Source: Iodobacter ciconiae
GTDB lineage: Bacteria > Pseudomonadota > Gammaproteobacteria > Burkholderiales > Chitinibacteraceae
Direction: 5' to 3'
Assembly (NCBI RefSeq): GCF_003952345.1
Contig: NZ_CP034433.1
Coordinates: 992,001-1,056,000 of the forward strand
Length of the DNA stretch: 64,000 bases
Positions 53,528 to 61,782 of this stretch are shown here, piece after piece. The notes under the pieces were generated by a model, which saw nothing but the letters and a program-made list of their open reading frames with translations, had not been told where the DNA came from and did not search any database. The first letter of the stretch is position 1; the number at the start of each line of letters is the position of its first letter. Made by a program: the position numbers and the translations under genes.

Positions 53528-54811
53528 ATGTCTTATTTAATAGAAATGATTGCACAGCATAAAGCAGGACAATCAAAAGGTATTTATTCAATTTGCTCTG
53601 CCCATTCGCTGGTTTTAGAAGCGGCATTGCTGCAGGGCCTGCAAGACGATAGTTATATTTTGATTGAAGCTACTTCCAACCAGGTCAATCAGTTTGGTGG
53701 CTATACCGGCATGAAGCCGGTCGATTTTAAAAACTATGTGTTTGCAATTGCCGATAAAGTGGGATTTGCAAAGGCACGCATTATTTTAGGGGGAGATCAT
53801 TTAGGCCCGAATGCCTGGCAAAAAGAGCCCGCTGCTCTGGCCATGGCCAAGGCCGCCGAAATGGTCCGCGTCTATGTATTGGCAGGCTTTCGCAAAATTC
53901 ATCTGGATTGCTCGATGTCTTGTGCTGGCGACCCCGTGCCGCTGAGCGATGCCACGGTGGCTGAACGCACCGCCGCCTTATGCTTGGTGGCTGAAAGTGC
54001 CTGGCAAACAGCAGGAGGGGAAGCCCCAGTGTATGTGATTGGCACCGAAGTGCCGGTGCCGGGCGGTGCGCAAGAATCACTGGATATGGTTGAAGTGACC
54101 TCGCCGGAGGCCGCAGCACAGACGCTGGCTGTGCATCAGCAGGTATTTGCCAGGGCAGGCTGCGCGGCGGCCTGGCCCCGGGTGATTGCGATGGTGGTAC
54201 AGCCGGGTGTCGAGTTTGATCATCACAAGGTAGTGCGTTATCAGCGTGATAAGGCTGCTGCACTGAGTGAATTTATTATGAAAGAAACGCTGGTGTTTGA
54301 GGCGCACTCTACTGATTACCAGACTGAGACTTCGCTTAGGGAGCTGGTGCAAGATCACTTTGCCATTTTAAAAGTGGGTCCAGGTTTAACCTTTGCCCTG
54401 CGAGAAGCAATGTTTGCTCTGGATGCGATTGAGCGCGAAGCCATCGGCGAATTTGCTGCTTCGCATCTGAAAGACACGCTCACTCAAGTAATGAAAGAAG
54501 AGCCGGATTACTGGCTGGCCTATTACGATCAGGCCGGGCATCAGCAGTATCTGGATCGCAATTACAGCTTGTCTGACCGGATTCGCTATTACTGGCCTCA
54601 TCCTGAAGTGAGCGCTGCAGTGGCAAAACTATTTGATAATTTACGCCGCCAGCCGCCGCTGCCTACCTTAATCAGCCAGTACATGCCTGAGCAGGCTAAA
54701 AAAATCAGTGCGGGCTTATTGCCTGCCGAGCCTGAAGCTTGGGTGGTGGACAAAATCATGGAAGTTACCCGGCTCTATGCACGTGCCTGCGGTATGGGAG
54801 CGCGTTCATGA
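53528..54811 (+). CDS. agaZ: D-tagatose-bisphosphate aldolase non-catalytic subunit (GatZ/KbaZ/AgaZ)
   Basis: A 427-residue protein of the KbaZ/GatZ family (YSICSAHSLVLEAAL, ILGGDHLGPNAWQ, HFAILKVGPGLTFALREA). In E. coli it is required for full activity and stability of the class II aldolase KbaY/GatY that splits tagatose-1,6-bisphosphate; a kinase role has been proposed for some relatives. No KbaY/AgaY gene lies in this window, so the catalytic partner must be elsewhere, or AgaZ has another role here. It starts after AAGGAG and overlaps agaS by 4 bases. Confidence 0.9.
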   Translation: MSYLIEMIAQHKAGQSKGIYSICSAHSLVLEAALLQGLQDDSYILIEATSNQVNQFGGYTGMKPVDFKNYVFAIADKVGFAKARIILGGDHLGPNAWQKEPAALAMAKAAEMVRVYVLAGFRKIHLDCSMSCAGDPVPLSDATVAERTAALCLVAESAWQTAGGEAPVYVIGTEVPVPGGAQESLDMVEVTSPEAAAQTLAVHQQVFARAGCAAAWPRVIAMVVQPGVEFDHHKVVRYQRDKAAALSEFIMKETLVFEAHSTDYQTETSLRELVQDHFAILKVGPGLTFALREAMFALDAIEREAIGEFAASHLKDTLTQVMKEEPDYWLAYYDQAGHQQYLDRNYSLSDRIRYYWPHPEVSAAVAKLFDNLRRQPPLPTLISQYMPEQAKKISAGLLPAEPEAWVVDKIMEVTRLYARACGMGARS

Positions 54812-55968
54812 ATTACCTTCATTATGAGCAAAGCGTGCTGGCCGGCCGAGGGGCATTGCATACTGCCCGTGAAATCAGCCAGCAGCCCAGGCTCTGGCGC
54901 GAGCTGATGGCAGGGCTGATTCAGAACAAATTAGCGTGGAAAGCATGGATGCTGGATGTGCTGTCCACCCCTAATTTACGGATTATCCTCTGCGGCGCGG
55001 GTACATCAGCTTTTGCGGGGCGCACTTTGGAGCCATGGCTGCGGGCCTCTTTTGGCCTGGCTGTCGAGGCGATTTCGACTACGGATATTGTGAGCCAGCC
55101 ACTTGCTTATCTGGATTCTTCACGCCCCACGCTGATGGTGTCTTTTGCCAGATCGGGTAATAGCCCGGAAAGCGTGGCTGCAGTTAATCTGGCCAGCCAG
55201 CTGCTGCCTTATTGTCGTCATTTGGTACTGACGTGCAACCCGCAGGGCGAGCTGGCGCAATACAGCCAGGATAATCCCCATGCCTATTGCGTGCTGATGC
55301 CCGAGGGTGCAAATGATCAGAGTTTTGCCATGACTTCCAGCTTTAGCTGCATGTTTGTGGCGGCTGCGGTGATGCTAACGCCAGGGGTTTTGCTAAGCCG
55401 TGCCAGTGAGCAAATCGAAGCCGTAGCGGCATTTTGCGAATCACGGCTGGAGAGCTGGGCATCACAAGCCAGGGCGCTGGCAGGCAAGGGCTTTAAGCGG
55501 GTGATTTACCTGGGGAGTGGTGAAATGACGGGGCTGGCAGAAGAAGCTGCATTAAAAATGCTGGAGCTGAGCGCCGGGCAAATTGCCACGCGTTTCGACT
55601 CCTGCCTGGGAGTGCGCCATGGCCCCAAATTTATGATTGATAGTCAAAGCTGCGTGTTGATGTTTATGGCTGCCGCAGACTCTTACACCCGCCGCTACGA
55701 CGATGATCTGCAGGCTGAAGTGATTGCCAATGGCATTGCTCAGCAGGTGGTGGCTTTGGGGCCGCAAAGCAGCGCTGCTTTGCCTTTGGTCGAAGTGGCT
55801 ATTGCAGGGGTGGATGGGCTGTATCTATCGCTGCCTTATCTGCTGTTTGCCCAGCTTTTTGCTTTTGAAAGCTCCCTGGCACTGGGTCTGGCTCCTGACA
55901 ACCCTTGTCCAACCGGCGAAGTAAACCGCGTGGTGCAAGGCGTAAAAATTTATCCCTATCCGGCTTAA
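54808..55968 (+). CDS. agaS: SIS-domain galactosamine-6-phosphate deaminase/isomerase AgaS
   Basis: A 386-residue double-SIS protein. AgaS turns galactosamine-6-phosphate into tagatose-6-phosphate plus ammonia. Segments: LRIILCGAGTSAFAGRTLEP, MVSFARSGNSPESVAA, RVIYLGSGEMTGLAEEAALKMLELSAG. The frame opens at 54739, but the ATG at 54808 shares ATGA with the agaZ stop, the normal coupled arrangement. Confidence 0.92.
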   Translation: MNYLHYEQSVLAGRGALHTAREISQQPRLWRELMAGLIQNKLAWKAWMLDVLSTPNLRIILCGAGTSAFAGRTLEPWLRASFGLAVEAISTTDIVSQPLAYLDSSRPTLMVSFARSGNSPESVAAVNLASQLLPYCRHLVLTCNPQGELAQYSQDNPHAYCVLMPEGANDQSFAMTSSFSCMFVAAAVMLTPGVLLSRASEQIEAVAAFCESRLESWASQARALAGKGFKRVIYLGSGEMTGLAEEAALKMLELSAGQIATRFDSCLGVRHGPKFMIDSQSCVLMFMAAADSYTRRYDDDLQAEVIANGIAQQVVALGPQSSAALPLVEVAIAGVDGLYLSLPYLLFAQLFAFESSLALGLAPDNPCPTGEVNRVVQGVKIYPYPA

Positions 55969-56000
55969 TTAACTGATGGTATGCCGCTAAAACCTAAATC

Positions 56001-56043
56001 TTGAACCACAGAGAGCACAGAGGACACGGCGCTTCACGGAGGA
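56001..56043 (+). repeat. ACCACAGAGAGCACAGAGGACACGG-type intergenic repeat
   Basis: The tract at 56005-56040 is built of short A/C/G units (CACAGAG, CACAGAGG, CACGG, CACGGAGG), a purine-rich motif often scattered between genes in proteobacterial genomes. It lies between agaS and the PTS genes with no coding potential. Confidence 0.5.
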
Positions 56044-56096
56044 AACAGATGGTCGTTGAGTCACTTTGAATTAATTAAAAAAACAAGGAATACGTC

Positions 56097-56576
56097 ATGG
56101 CAGGGCCAAATATTTTACTTACCCGCATCGATAATCGCCTTGTGCATGGTCAGGTGGGCGTGACCTGGACGGGCAGTCTTGGGGCAAATCTGCTGCTGGT
56201 GGCCAATGATGCTGCGGCAGCTGACCCGGTACAGCAAAACTTAATGGATATGGTGGTAGGAGATGGCGTGCAAACGCGCTATTTCACTTTGCAAAAAACC
56301 ATTGAGGTGATTCATAAGGCTGCAGCGCATCAGAAAATTTTGCTGGTGTGTAAAACCCCGCAGGATGTGTTGACGCTAGTCAAAGGCGGCGTACCGATTC
56401 ATGAAGTGAATGTGGGCAATATGCATTTTGCCGAAGGAAAGCGCCAAATTCATAAAACAGTGTCGGTGGACGATGCCGATGTGCAAGCTTTTCGCGAGCT
56501 GGCTGGGTTAAAGGTAGTTTGCGAAATTCGTCGGGTGCCTGATGAATCGGGTGATCTTGTTTCTAAACTACTGTAA
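56097..56576 (+). CDS. agaV: PTS system mannose/sorbose-family IIB component (N-acetylgalactosamine type)
   Basis: The 159-residue cytosolic IIB that takes phosphate from IIA and passes it to the incoming sugar. The phosphorylated residue is His17 in RIDNRLVHGQVGVTW. Its conserved end includes NVGNMHFAEGKRQIHKTVSV. Naming follows the E. coli aga set (agaV with agaW/agaE/agaF), inferred from neighbours. AAGGA precedes the ATG. Confidence 0.9.
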   Translation: MAGPNILLTRIDNRLVHGQVGVTWTGSLGANLLLVANDAAAADPVQQNLMDMVVGDGVQTRYFTLQKTIEVIHKAAAHQKILLVCKTPQDVLTLVKGGVPIHEVNVGNMHFAEGKRQIHKTVSVDDADVQAFRELAGLKVVCEIRRVPDESGDLVSKLL

Positions 56577-56587
56577 GGATTGAAGTC

Positions 56588-57355
56588 ATGCTATTTGAAG
56601 CCTTATTGATCGCGCTATTGGCGGGGGTGGCGGGAGTCGATTTATTTGACGGCCTGACGCATATGCACCGGCCCGTGGTGATCGGCCCTCTGGTGGGGCT
56701 GATTTTAGGTGATGTGCAGACTGGCTTGCTGGTTGGCGGCACCTTGGAGCTGGTCTGGATGGGGATGGTGCCGCTCGCCGGGGCGCAGCCGCCTAATGTG
56801 GTAATTGGCGGGATTATCGGCACGGCTTTTGCCATTTTAACCAAGGCCGAGCCCACGGTGGCAATTGGTGTGGCGGTGCCGTTTTCGATTGCGGTGCAGG
56901 GCTGTATTACCGTGCTCTTTACCGTGTTCTCGCCGATGATGCACAAATGCGATGAGATGGTGAAGCAGGGTAATTGGCGCGGCATCGAGTGGGTGAATTA
57001 CCTTGGCATGATCACGCTCTTTGCCTTTTACTTTGTAGTGGCTTTTTTGCCGATTTATTTTGGGGCTGAAGCGGCGGGTGCTGCGGTGCAAAAAGCGCCG
57101 GAATGGGTATTGGATGGCCTGAGTGTGGCAGGTGGCATGATGCCGGCAATTGGTTTTGCACTTCTGATGAAAATCATGCTTAAAACCAACTACATTGCCT
57201 ATTTTATTATGGGCTTTGTGGCCGTGACTTATTTAAAACTGCCGATTCTGGCTGTGGCCCTGGGCGCTTTTGCGATTGCAATGGCTGATTATTTTAATCA
57301 AAACCGCGCACAGCCTCAGGCTGCCCGCAATGTGGAGGTGGAAGATGGGATTTAA
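56588..57355 (+). CDS. agaW: PTS system mannose/sorbose-family IIC component
   Basis: A 255-residue membrane channel component, about 8 hydrophobic segments, with GVDLFDGLTHMHRPVVIGPLVGLILGD and GGTLELVWMGMVPLAGAQPPN, the family signature. With IID it forms the sugar-translocating unit. It starts after TAAGGATTG and overlaps the IID gene by 11 bases. Confidence 0.92.
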   Translation: MLFEALLIALLAGVAGVDLFDGLTHMHRPVVIGPLVGLILGDVQTGLLVGGTLELVWMGMVPLAGAQPPNVVIGGIIGTAFAILTKAEPTVAIGVAVPFSIAVQGCITVLFTVFSPMMHKCDEMVKQGNWRGIEWVNYLGMITLFAFYFVVAFLPIYFGAEAAGAAVQKAPEWVLDGLSVAGGMMPAIGFALLMKIMLKTNYIAYFIMGFVAVTYLKLPILAVALGAFAIAMADYFNQNRAQPQAARNVEVEDGI

Positions 57356-58238
57356 CGAGACTGACGCCGCAAATGCGGCCAAAGCGGAGCTGCGTATGCA
57401 GCAAGCCTTAGCCACCAGCCATGTAGAGCGCGATGATTATATCGACACTACCGCAGCCGAGCCGCTTACTAAAAAAGATATAAACCATATGGCCTGGCGC
57501 TCTCTGGCATTGCAAGCCTCGTTTAATTACGAGCGGATGCAGGCAGGGGGCTGGTTATATACGATTTTGCCGGCACTGCGCAAAATCCATAAAAACCCGG
57601 AAGACTTAAAAAATTCCGCGCAAATGCATATGGAATTTATTAATGTCCACCCCTTTGATGTGACTTTTTTATCTGGCCTCGTGCTGGCGATGGAGCAGAG
57701 CAAGGAAAAAATCTCCACCATTCGTGCCGTAAAAGTAGCGCTGATGGGCCCCCTGGGTGGGATTGGCGATGCGATGTTCTGGCTGACCTGGTTGCCGATT
57801 TGTGCGGGAATTGGTGCTGCACTGGCACTGGAAGGCAGCCTGTTCGGGCCGATTGTGTTTTTGCTGCTCTTTAACGCCTTGCATTTTGGCCTGCGTTTTG
57901 GTCTGGCGCATTACGGCTACCGGGCGGGGCTGGGGGCAATCAGTGCTTTAAAGGCCAATACCAGGAAAATATCACATGCCGCGTCGATTGTGGGGATGAC
58001 AGTGATTGGTGCGCTGGTGGCGTCTTATGTCAGGCTGTCTACGCCGCTGGAAATTCATGCGGGTAAAGCCGAAATTGCGCTGCAGGCTGATGTGCTCGAT
58101 AAGCTGATGCCTAATCTTTTGCCGCTGGTGTTCACTTTCCTGATGTTTGCCTTGATGAAAAAAGGCTATTCACCCGTGAAATTGATTGGCGTGACGGTAT
58201 TGTTTGGTCTGGCTGGGAAATTCTTTGGCTTTTTGTAA
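57345..58238 (+). CDS. agaE: PTS system mannose/sorbose-family IID component
   Basis: A 297-residue membrane partner of IIC: LTKKDINHMAWRSLALQASF, NYERMQAGGWLYTILPAL, NVHPFDVTFLSGLVLAMEQS and GPLGGIGDAMFWLTWLP are the IID signatures. The frame opens at 57270 inside IIC, but the ATG at 57345 after GGAGGTGG is chosen. It is part of the complete IIB-IIC-IID-IIA set. Confidence 0.93.
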   Translation: MGFNETDAANAAKAELRMQQALATSHVERDDYIDTTAAEPLTKKDINHMAWRSLALQASFNYERMQAGGWLYTILPALRKIHKNPEDLKNSAQMHMEFINVHPFDVTFLSGLVLAMEQSKEKISTIRAVKVALMGPLGGIGDAMFWLTWLPICAGIGAALALEGSLFGPIVFLLLFNALHFGLRFGLAHYGYRAGLGAISALKANTRKISHAASIVGMTVIGALVASYVRLSTPLEIHAGKAEIALQADVLDKLMPNLLPLVFTFLMFALMKKGYSPVKLIGVTVLFGLAGKFFGFL

Positions 58239-58246
58239 TCGCCGTG

Positions 58247-58277
58247 GCAGCGCCTGCTCTGACAGGTGCTGCGTTTT
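58247..58277 (+). other. Intra-operon hairpin between agaE and agaF
   Basis: GCAGCGCCTG (58247-58256) pairs with CAGGTGCTGC (58263-58272) with one G-T pair, loop CTCTGA, then GTTTT. It resembles a weak terminator inside the operon and may lower downstream expression or stabilise upstream mRNA. Confidence 0.6.
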
Positions 58278-58290
58278 AAAGGACTAAAAA

Positions 58291-58722
58291 ATGATTGCCT
58301 TAATTCTGACAGGTCATGGCCGCATCGCCAGCGGCACTTATGAAGCCATTGCGCAGGTGTTTGGCGAGCAGGCACAGCTGATTGCGGTGGATTTTCCTGA
58401 AGGCAATAGCACGGCGGTGCTTGATGCGTCTCTAAGGCAGGCGCTTGCCACTGTGGATCAGGGGGCGGGTGTGGTGTTTGTTTGTGATTTGCTGGGTGGC
58501 TCGCCCTTCAGGATAGCGGCAACTATTGCCCAGGAGCGCAGCGATATTGAAGTGGTGGCCGGGTTGAATTTACAAATGTTTGCCGAGATGCTGTTCGAGC
58601 GCGATGAAGTGAGCAATGTGGCCGAGTTTCGCCAGCAGCTGGTGGCTGCGGGTAAAAATGGCGTTATCAGCCTTGCCGAACGCCTTGCCCGCAAACGTGC
58701 GGAGCCAGCCGATGCCTTGTAA
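58291..58722 (+). CDS. agaF: PTS system mannose-family IIA component
   Basis: A 143-residue cytosolic IIA domain with the phosphorylated His9 (ALILTGHGRIASG) and VVFVCDLLGGSPFRIAA, typical of mannose-family IIA. It takes phosphate from HPr and hands it to IIB. SD AAAGGAC before ATG 58291. It overlaps the deacetylase start by 11 bases. Confidence 0.93.
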   Translation: MIALILTGHGRIASGTYEAIAQVFGEQAQLIAVDFPEGNSTAVLDASLRQALATVDQGAGVVFVCDLLGGSPFRIAATIAQERSDIEVVAGLNLQMFAEMLFERDEVSNVAEFRQQLVAAGKNGVISLAERLARKRAEPADAL

Positions 58723-59863
58723 GCCGCTGCGCCTGCGCGCCGCTCGGGTGCTGGCCGGGCAGGGCTGGCTGGAGCATACGGTGGTCGAGATCGATGCCGA
58801 AGGCCTGATTGCCGCTATCGTTCCTCAGGGCGAGTTTGATCTTGATTTAGGCCCTGTCTGGCTGATGCCCGCCCTGATCGACAGCCATGTGCATGGTGCC
58901 GCAGGGTTCGACACCATGGACGCCAGCGGCGAGGCGCTCGATCAGATCTCGATGCATTTTGCCCGCTTTGGCGTAGGGGCTTTTTTAGCCACCACTGTAA
59001 CTGCACCGCTGCCTGCAATTGAAGCGGCGCTGCGTGAGGTAAAAGCCAGTCGTGAGCGGGGTTTACCGGGGGCCGAGCTGATCGGCAGTTATCTGGAAGG
59101 GCCGTATTTCACCGCCAAATGCTGTGGTGCACATCCGGTGCGGTGGATGCGTCCTTTAGATATTGCCGAGCTGCAGCACTGGCTGGATATTGCCGGTGAT
59201 TCTTTGCACACCCTGGCACTTGCGCCTGAATTGGCTGGCTCGGATGAGGCTATTGCCTGGCTGCGTCGTAAGGGGGTCCGCGTGCTGATCGGCCATAGCG
59301 ATGCGAGCTACGATCAGACGCGGCAAGCTTTGCATGCGGGCGCTCAGGGGATAGTGCATTGCTATAACGGCATGCGCGGTCTGCATCACCGTGATCCGGG
59401 TGTGGTAGGGGCCGGGCTGACCTTTCCATGCGATATCGAAATGATTGCTGACGGCCACCATGTTCATCCTGCCGCAGTGCAAATTGCTTTATCTTGCTGT
59501 GGTGAAGAGCGCTTAGTGCTGATTACCGACGCCATGCGCGCAACCGGTATGGCCGATGGCTCTTATCAGCTGGGAGAGACGCCGGTTACCATGCAAAACG
59601 GCGTGGTGCGTACCGAAGCGGGTGGTTTGGCCGGTAGTACGCTGCATCTGATTGATGCGGTTCGCCATGCTAAAGACTGGCTGGGCCTGCCTCTGGAGAG
59701 AGCATGGGCGCTTGCTAGCCGTAATCCGGCCAGATCATTAGGCTTAAGCGATTTAGGCAGCATTGCAACTGGCAAGAAAGCGAGCTTTACAGTGATCACA
59801 CCGAAGCTGGACGTGGTAGAAACCTGGGTGAAGGGGGTGAGGATAGCTTGCCAGGGACAGTGA
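58712..59863 (+). CDS. nagA: N-acetylhexosamine-6-phosphate deacetylase (NagA/AgaA)
   Basis: An amidohydrolase of 383 residues that removes acetate from GalNAc-6-P (or GlcNAc-6-P), feeding AgaS. Metal and active-site motifs: ALIDSHVHG (His59, His61), SYLEGPYF, VLIGHSDAS, IVHCYNGM and LITDAMRATG with the catalytic Asp. In the aga context it is AgaA-like. The frame opens from 58616, but ATG 58712, inside the end of agaF with CGGAG upstream, is chosen. The last gene of the operon. Confidence 0.92.
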   Translation: MPCKPLRLRAARVLAGQGWLEHTVVEIDAEGLIAAIVPQGEFDLDLGPVWLMPALIDSHVHGAAGFDTMDASGEALDQISMHFARFGVGAFLATTVTAPLPAIEAALREVKASRERGLPGAELIGSYLEGPYFTAKCCGAHPVRWMRPLDIAELQHWLDIAGDSLHTLALAPELAGSDEAIAWLRRKGVRVLIGHSDASYDQTRQALHAGAQGIVHCYNGMRGLHHRDPGVVGAGLTFPCDIEMIADGHHVHPAAVQIALSCCGEERLVLITDAMRATGMADGSYQLGETPVTMQNGVVRTEAGGLAGSTLHLIDAVRHAKDWLGLPLERAWALASRNPARSLGLSDLGSIATGKKASFTVITPKLDVVETWVKGVRIACQGQ

Positions 59864-59949
59864 GGTATTTGCGCCAATTTTAATGGGCTGTTTTGCTGCC
59901 GTGATGCGCGGATACATGTCCTATGCGTATCAAGTTAGGAATGTTTTGT

Positions 59950-60383
59950 AGGGCGGGTGCAACCCGCCGTTTTCCGTAGCATTTATGCAAGGATCTGCCG
60001 GGGAGCACCCCATACGCGCTAAGCAAGGTCAAAAAGATAGTGCCTTCGGCACGTTGATTTAGGAGCGGTAGCCACCGCGAGGGCGTTCTTTTCTTGAACG
60101 GCCAAGAAAAGAACCAAAAGAAGGCCGCCCCACGAAACACGAAGGCCCCTGCGCTGCGGACAATCGGGTCGGCGGCGGGCGGGATTGGCTCGCTGCCTCG
60201 CTCCCTGGCCGAAACTCCGCCCCGCTTGTTCCTCGCTCCGGCGTGTTTCAAGGGGACTTTAAAAAGCCCAATGCAGAGAGCGTGGTTATTGTGTTTTTCG
60301 TTGTTTGCTAATAAAAAGGCGGGTTAGCATTTGGGGTGCAACTTGCGAGTAATGTTGAAAAAGATGCGGGTTGCTCCCACCCT
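59950..60383. mobile_element. Hairpin-rich MITE-like repeat element with imperfect terminal inverted repeats
   Basis: AGGGCGGGTGCAACCCGC (59950-59967) and the reverse complement of 60366-60383 (AGGGTGGGAGCAACCCGC) match at 16 of 18 positions. Inside are perfect hairpins at 60040-60052 (GTGCC/GGCAC), 60065-60078 (GCGGT/ACCGC) and 60085-60114 (a 12-bp stem GTTCTTTTCTTG/CAAGAAAAGAAC), plus a GC-rich half with GAAACACG and CGTGTTTC arms. No open frame looks like a protein and no transposase is present. It fills the 529-base gap between nagA and srkA and is markedly GC-richer than its flanks. No clear target-site duplication was seen. Confidence 0.5.
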
Positions 60384-60392
60384 GCCAGATTT

Positions 60393-61373
60393 TTAAACCA
60401 CCAGCGGAGGCTCATCCATTAAGGCGATTTGTTCGCGTAGTTCTAAGATGCGGTCTTGCCAGTAATGCTCGGTGTTAAACCAGGGAAAGGCGGCAGGAAA
60501 AGCCGGGTCGTGCCAGCGGCGGGCCAGCCAGCCTGAGTAGTGAATTAAGCGTAAGGTGCGCAGCGCTTCAATTAAATGCAGCTCACGCGGGTCAAAATCG
60601 CAAAAGTCTTCGTAACCGATCAGCACATCCACCAATTGGCGGCTCATCTCTTGCCGGTCGCCTGACAGCAGCATCCATAAGTCCTGAATCGCCGGTGCGC
60701 TACGGCTGTCATCAAAGTCCACAAAATGCGGGCCGGCATCGGTCCACAGCACATTGCCGATATGGCAATCGCCATGCACGCGGATATGGGCTACATCACC
60801 GGCGCGCTCGTAGCTGCGGCGTACGCCGTCCAGAGCAAGGGCAACGGCACTCTCCCATGCGGGCTGGAGTGATGCGGGGATAAAGCCATGGTTAAGCAAA
60901 AAGTCACGCGGCTCTGTGCCAAATGTTTCAATATTGAGCGCAGGGCGGTGCACAAAGGGAGCCAATGCACCCACTGCATGAATCCGGCCAATAAAGCGCC
61001 CCATCCATTCTAGTGTGGATGCCGATTCCAGCTCGGGAGCACGGCCGCCGTGCTTATTAAAAATTGCAAACTGAAAGCCTTCAAAGCTATGCAGGCTGCT
61101 GCCCTGATGGATAATCGGCGGTACAATCGGCAGCTCGCGCTCGGACAGATTAAGTGTAAAAGCGTGTTCTTCTAAAATCGCTTCGCGGCTCCAGCGCTCT
61201 GGCCGGTAAAACTTAGCTACCAGCGGTGGGCCATCGTCCTGGCCTACCTGAAAAACACGGTTTTCATAACTATTGAGCGCAAGCAGCCTGCCGTCGCAAA
61301 GCAGGCCAAGGCTGTCGATGGCATTCATCACGCAATCTGGCGTGAGCTGGGCAAATGGGGGGATATTATTCAT
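60393..61373 (-). CDS. srkA: Stress response kinase A (YihE/SrkA)
   Basis: A 326-residue aminoglycoside-phosphotransferase-fold Ser/Thr kinase. HIRVHGDCHIGNVLW is the catalytic loop and FVDFDDSRSAPAIQDLW the metal-binding DFD. The N-terminal LLALNSYENRVFQVG and YRPERWSREAI are characteristic of SrkA, which protects against envelope/oxidative stress death. Its gene is monocistronic, minus strand, directly next to the repeat element. Confidence 0.93.
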   Translation of the reverse strand: MNNIPPFAQLTPDCVMNAIDSLGLLCDGRLLALNSYENRVFQVGQDDGPPLVAKFYRPERWSREAILEEHAFTLNLSERELPIVPPIIHQGSSLHSFEGFQFAIFNKHGGRAPELESASTLEWMGRFIGRIHAVGALAPFVHRPALNIETFGTEPRDFLLNHGFIPASLQPAWESAVALALDGVRRSYERAGDVAHIRVHGDCHIGNVLWTDAGPHFVDFDDSRSAPAIQDLWMLLSGDRQEMSRQLVDVLIGYEDFCDFDPRELHLIEALRTLRLIHYSGWLARRWHDPAFPAAFPWFNTEHYWQDRILELREQIALMDEPPLVV

Positions 61374-61497
61374 GCTGCAATTGTACGGCTAAAGCTGGGG
61401 GCAGGGGAGTTTTGGCCGTTTTATATAGATTGCTTGCTTGTGCCTGGGTGGTGCTGCGTATGGGCAAGCTACCCCTTTGCCCATCTTGTAGGCGGGT

Positions 61498-61713
61498 TTA
61501 TTTGAGTTTATTCCATAAAGCAATGGCTTCTTTTTTGGTTGTGCCTTGCTGGGAGATGGCACTGCAATTGCCGTTTTTGCCAAATTTAGAGCACTGCACC
61601 CAGCAGCGGTTTGATCCGGCCTTGGTGACTTCAGGCTTGGAGCCGCATTTCGGGCAGGTTTGAGGATCGCCCTCGGCTGTGGTGGTTTTTGGAACGGGTC
61701 TGGAATTGAGCAT
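61498..61713 (-). CDS. Small zinc-ribbon protein, Lar-like
   Basis: A 71-residue protein with CPKCGSKPEV, VQCSKFG and NCSAISQQG cysteines ending in TTKKEAIALWNKL. The pattern CPxCG...VxCxxxG...EA..WN is that of the Lar restriction-alleviation/zinc-ribbon family, usually from phages or plasmids. One cysteine of the second pair is replaced by Phe (SKFG), so zinc binding may use the later Cys. Start: the frame opens at 61761, but that region forms the neighbour's terminator; the ATG at 61713 is preferred although its ribosome site is weak. Function unproven. Confidence 0.5.
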   Translation of the reverse strand: MLNSRPVPKTTTAEGDPQTCPKCGSKPEVTKAGSNRCWVQCSKFGKNGNCSAISQQGTTKKEAIALWNKLK

Positions 61714-61735
61714 GGCGGGTGTTGCCTTAAGGTAA

Positions 61736-61761
61736 AGAAAAATGCCCGCAACTGCGGGCAT
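61736..61761 (-). terminator. Terminator of dapA-bamC (minus strand)
   Basis: On the minus strand ATGCCCGC-AGTT-GCGGGCAT is followed by TTTTTC: an 8-bp stem with a T-run, 20 bases past the bamC stop. Confidence 0.88.
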
Positions 61762-61782
61762 GGGCAGAGTAAAACCGGAGGG

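Noticed and set aside
59880..60327. Open frames on both strands within the repeat element (59880-60251 minus, 60094-60327 plus)
   Set aside because: They run through hairpins and GC-rich repeat sequence, have Arg/Pro-rich nonsense composition and no ribosome sites.
61389..61751. A 120-residue minus-strand frame overlapping the zinc-ribbon gene
   Set aside because: It is in the alternative frame of the Cys-motif gene, which carries the recognisable zinc-ribbon pattern; it also runs through a terminator.
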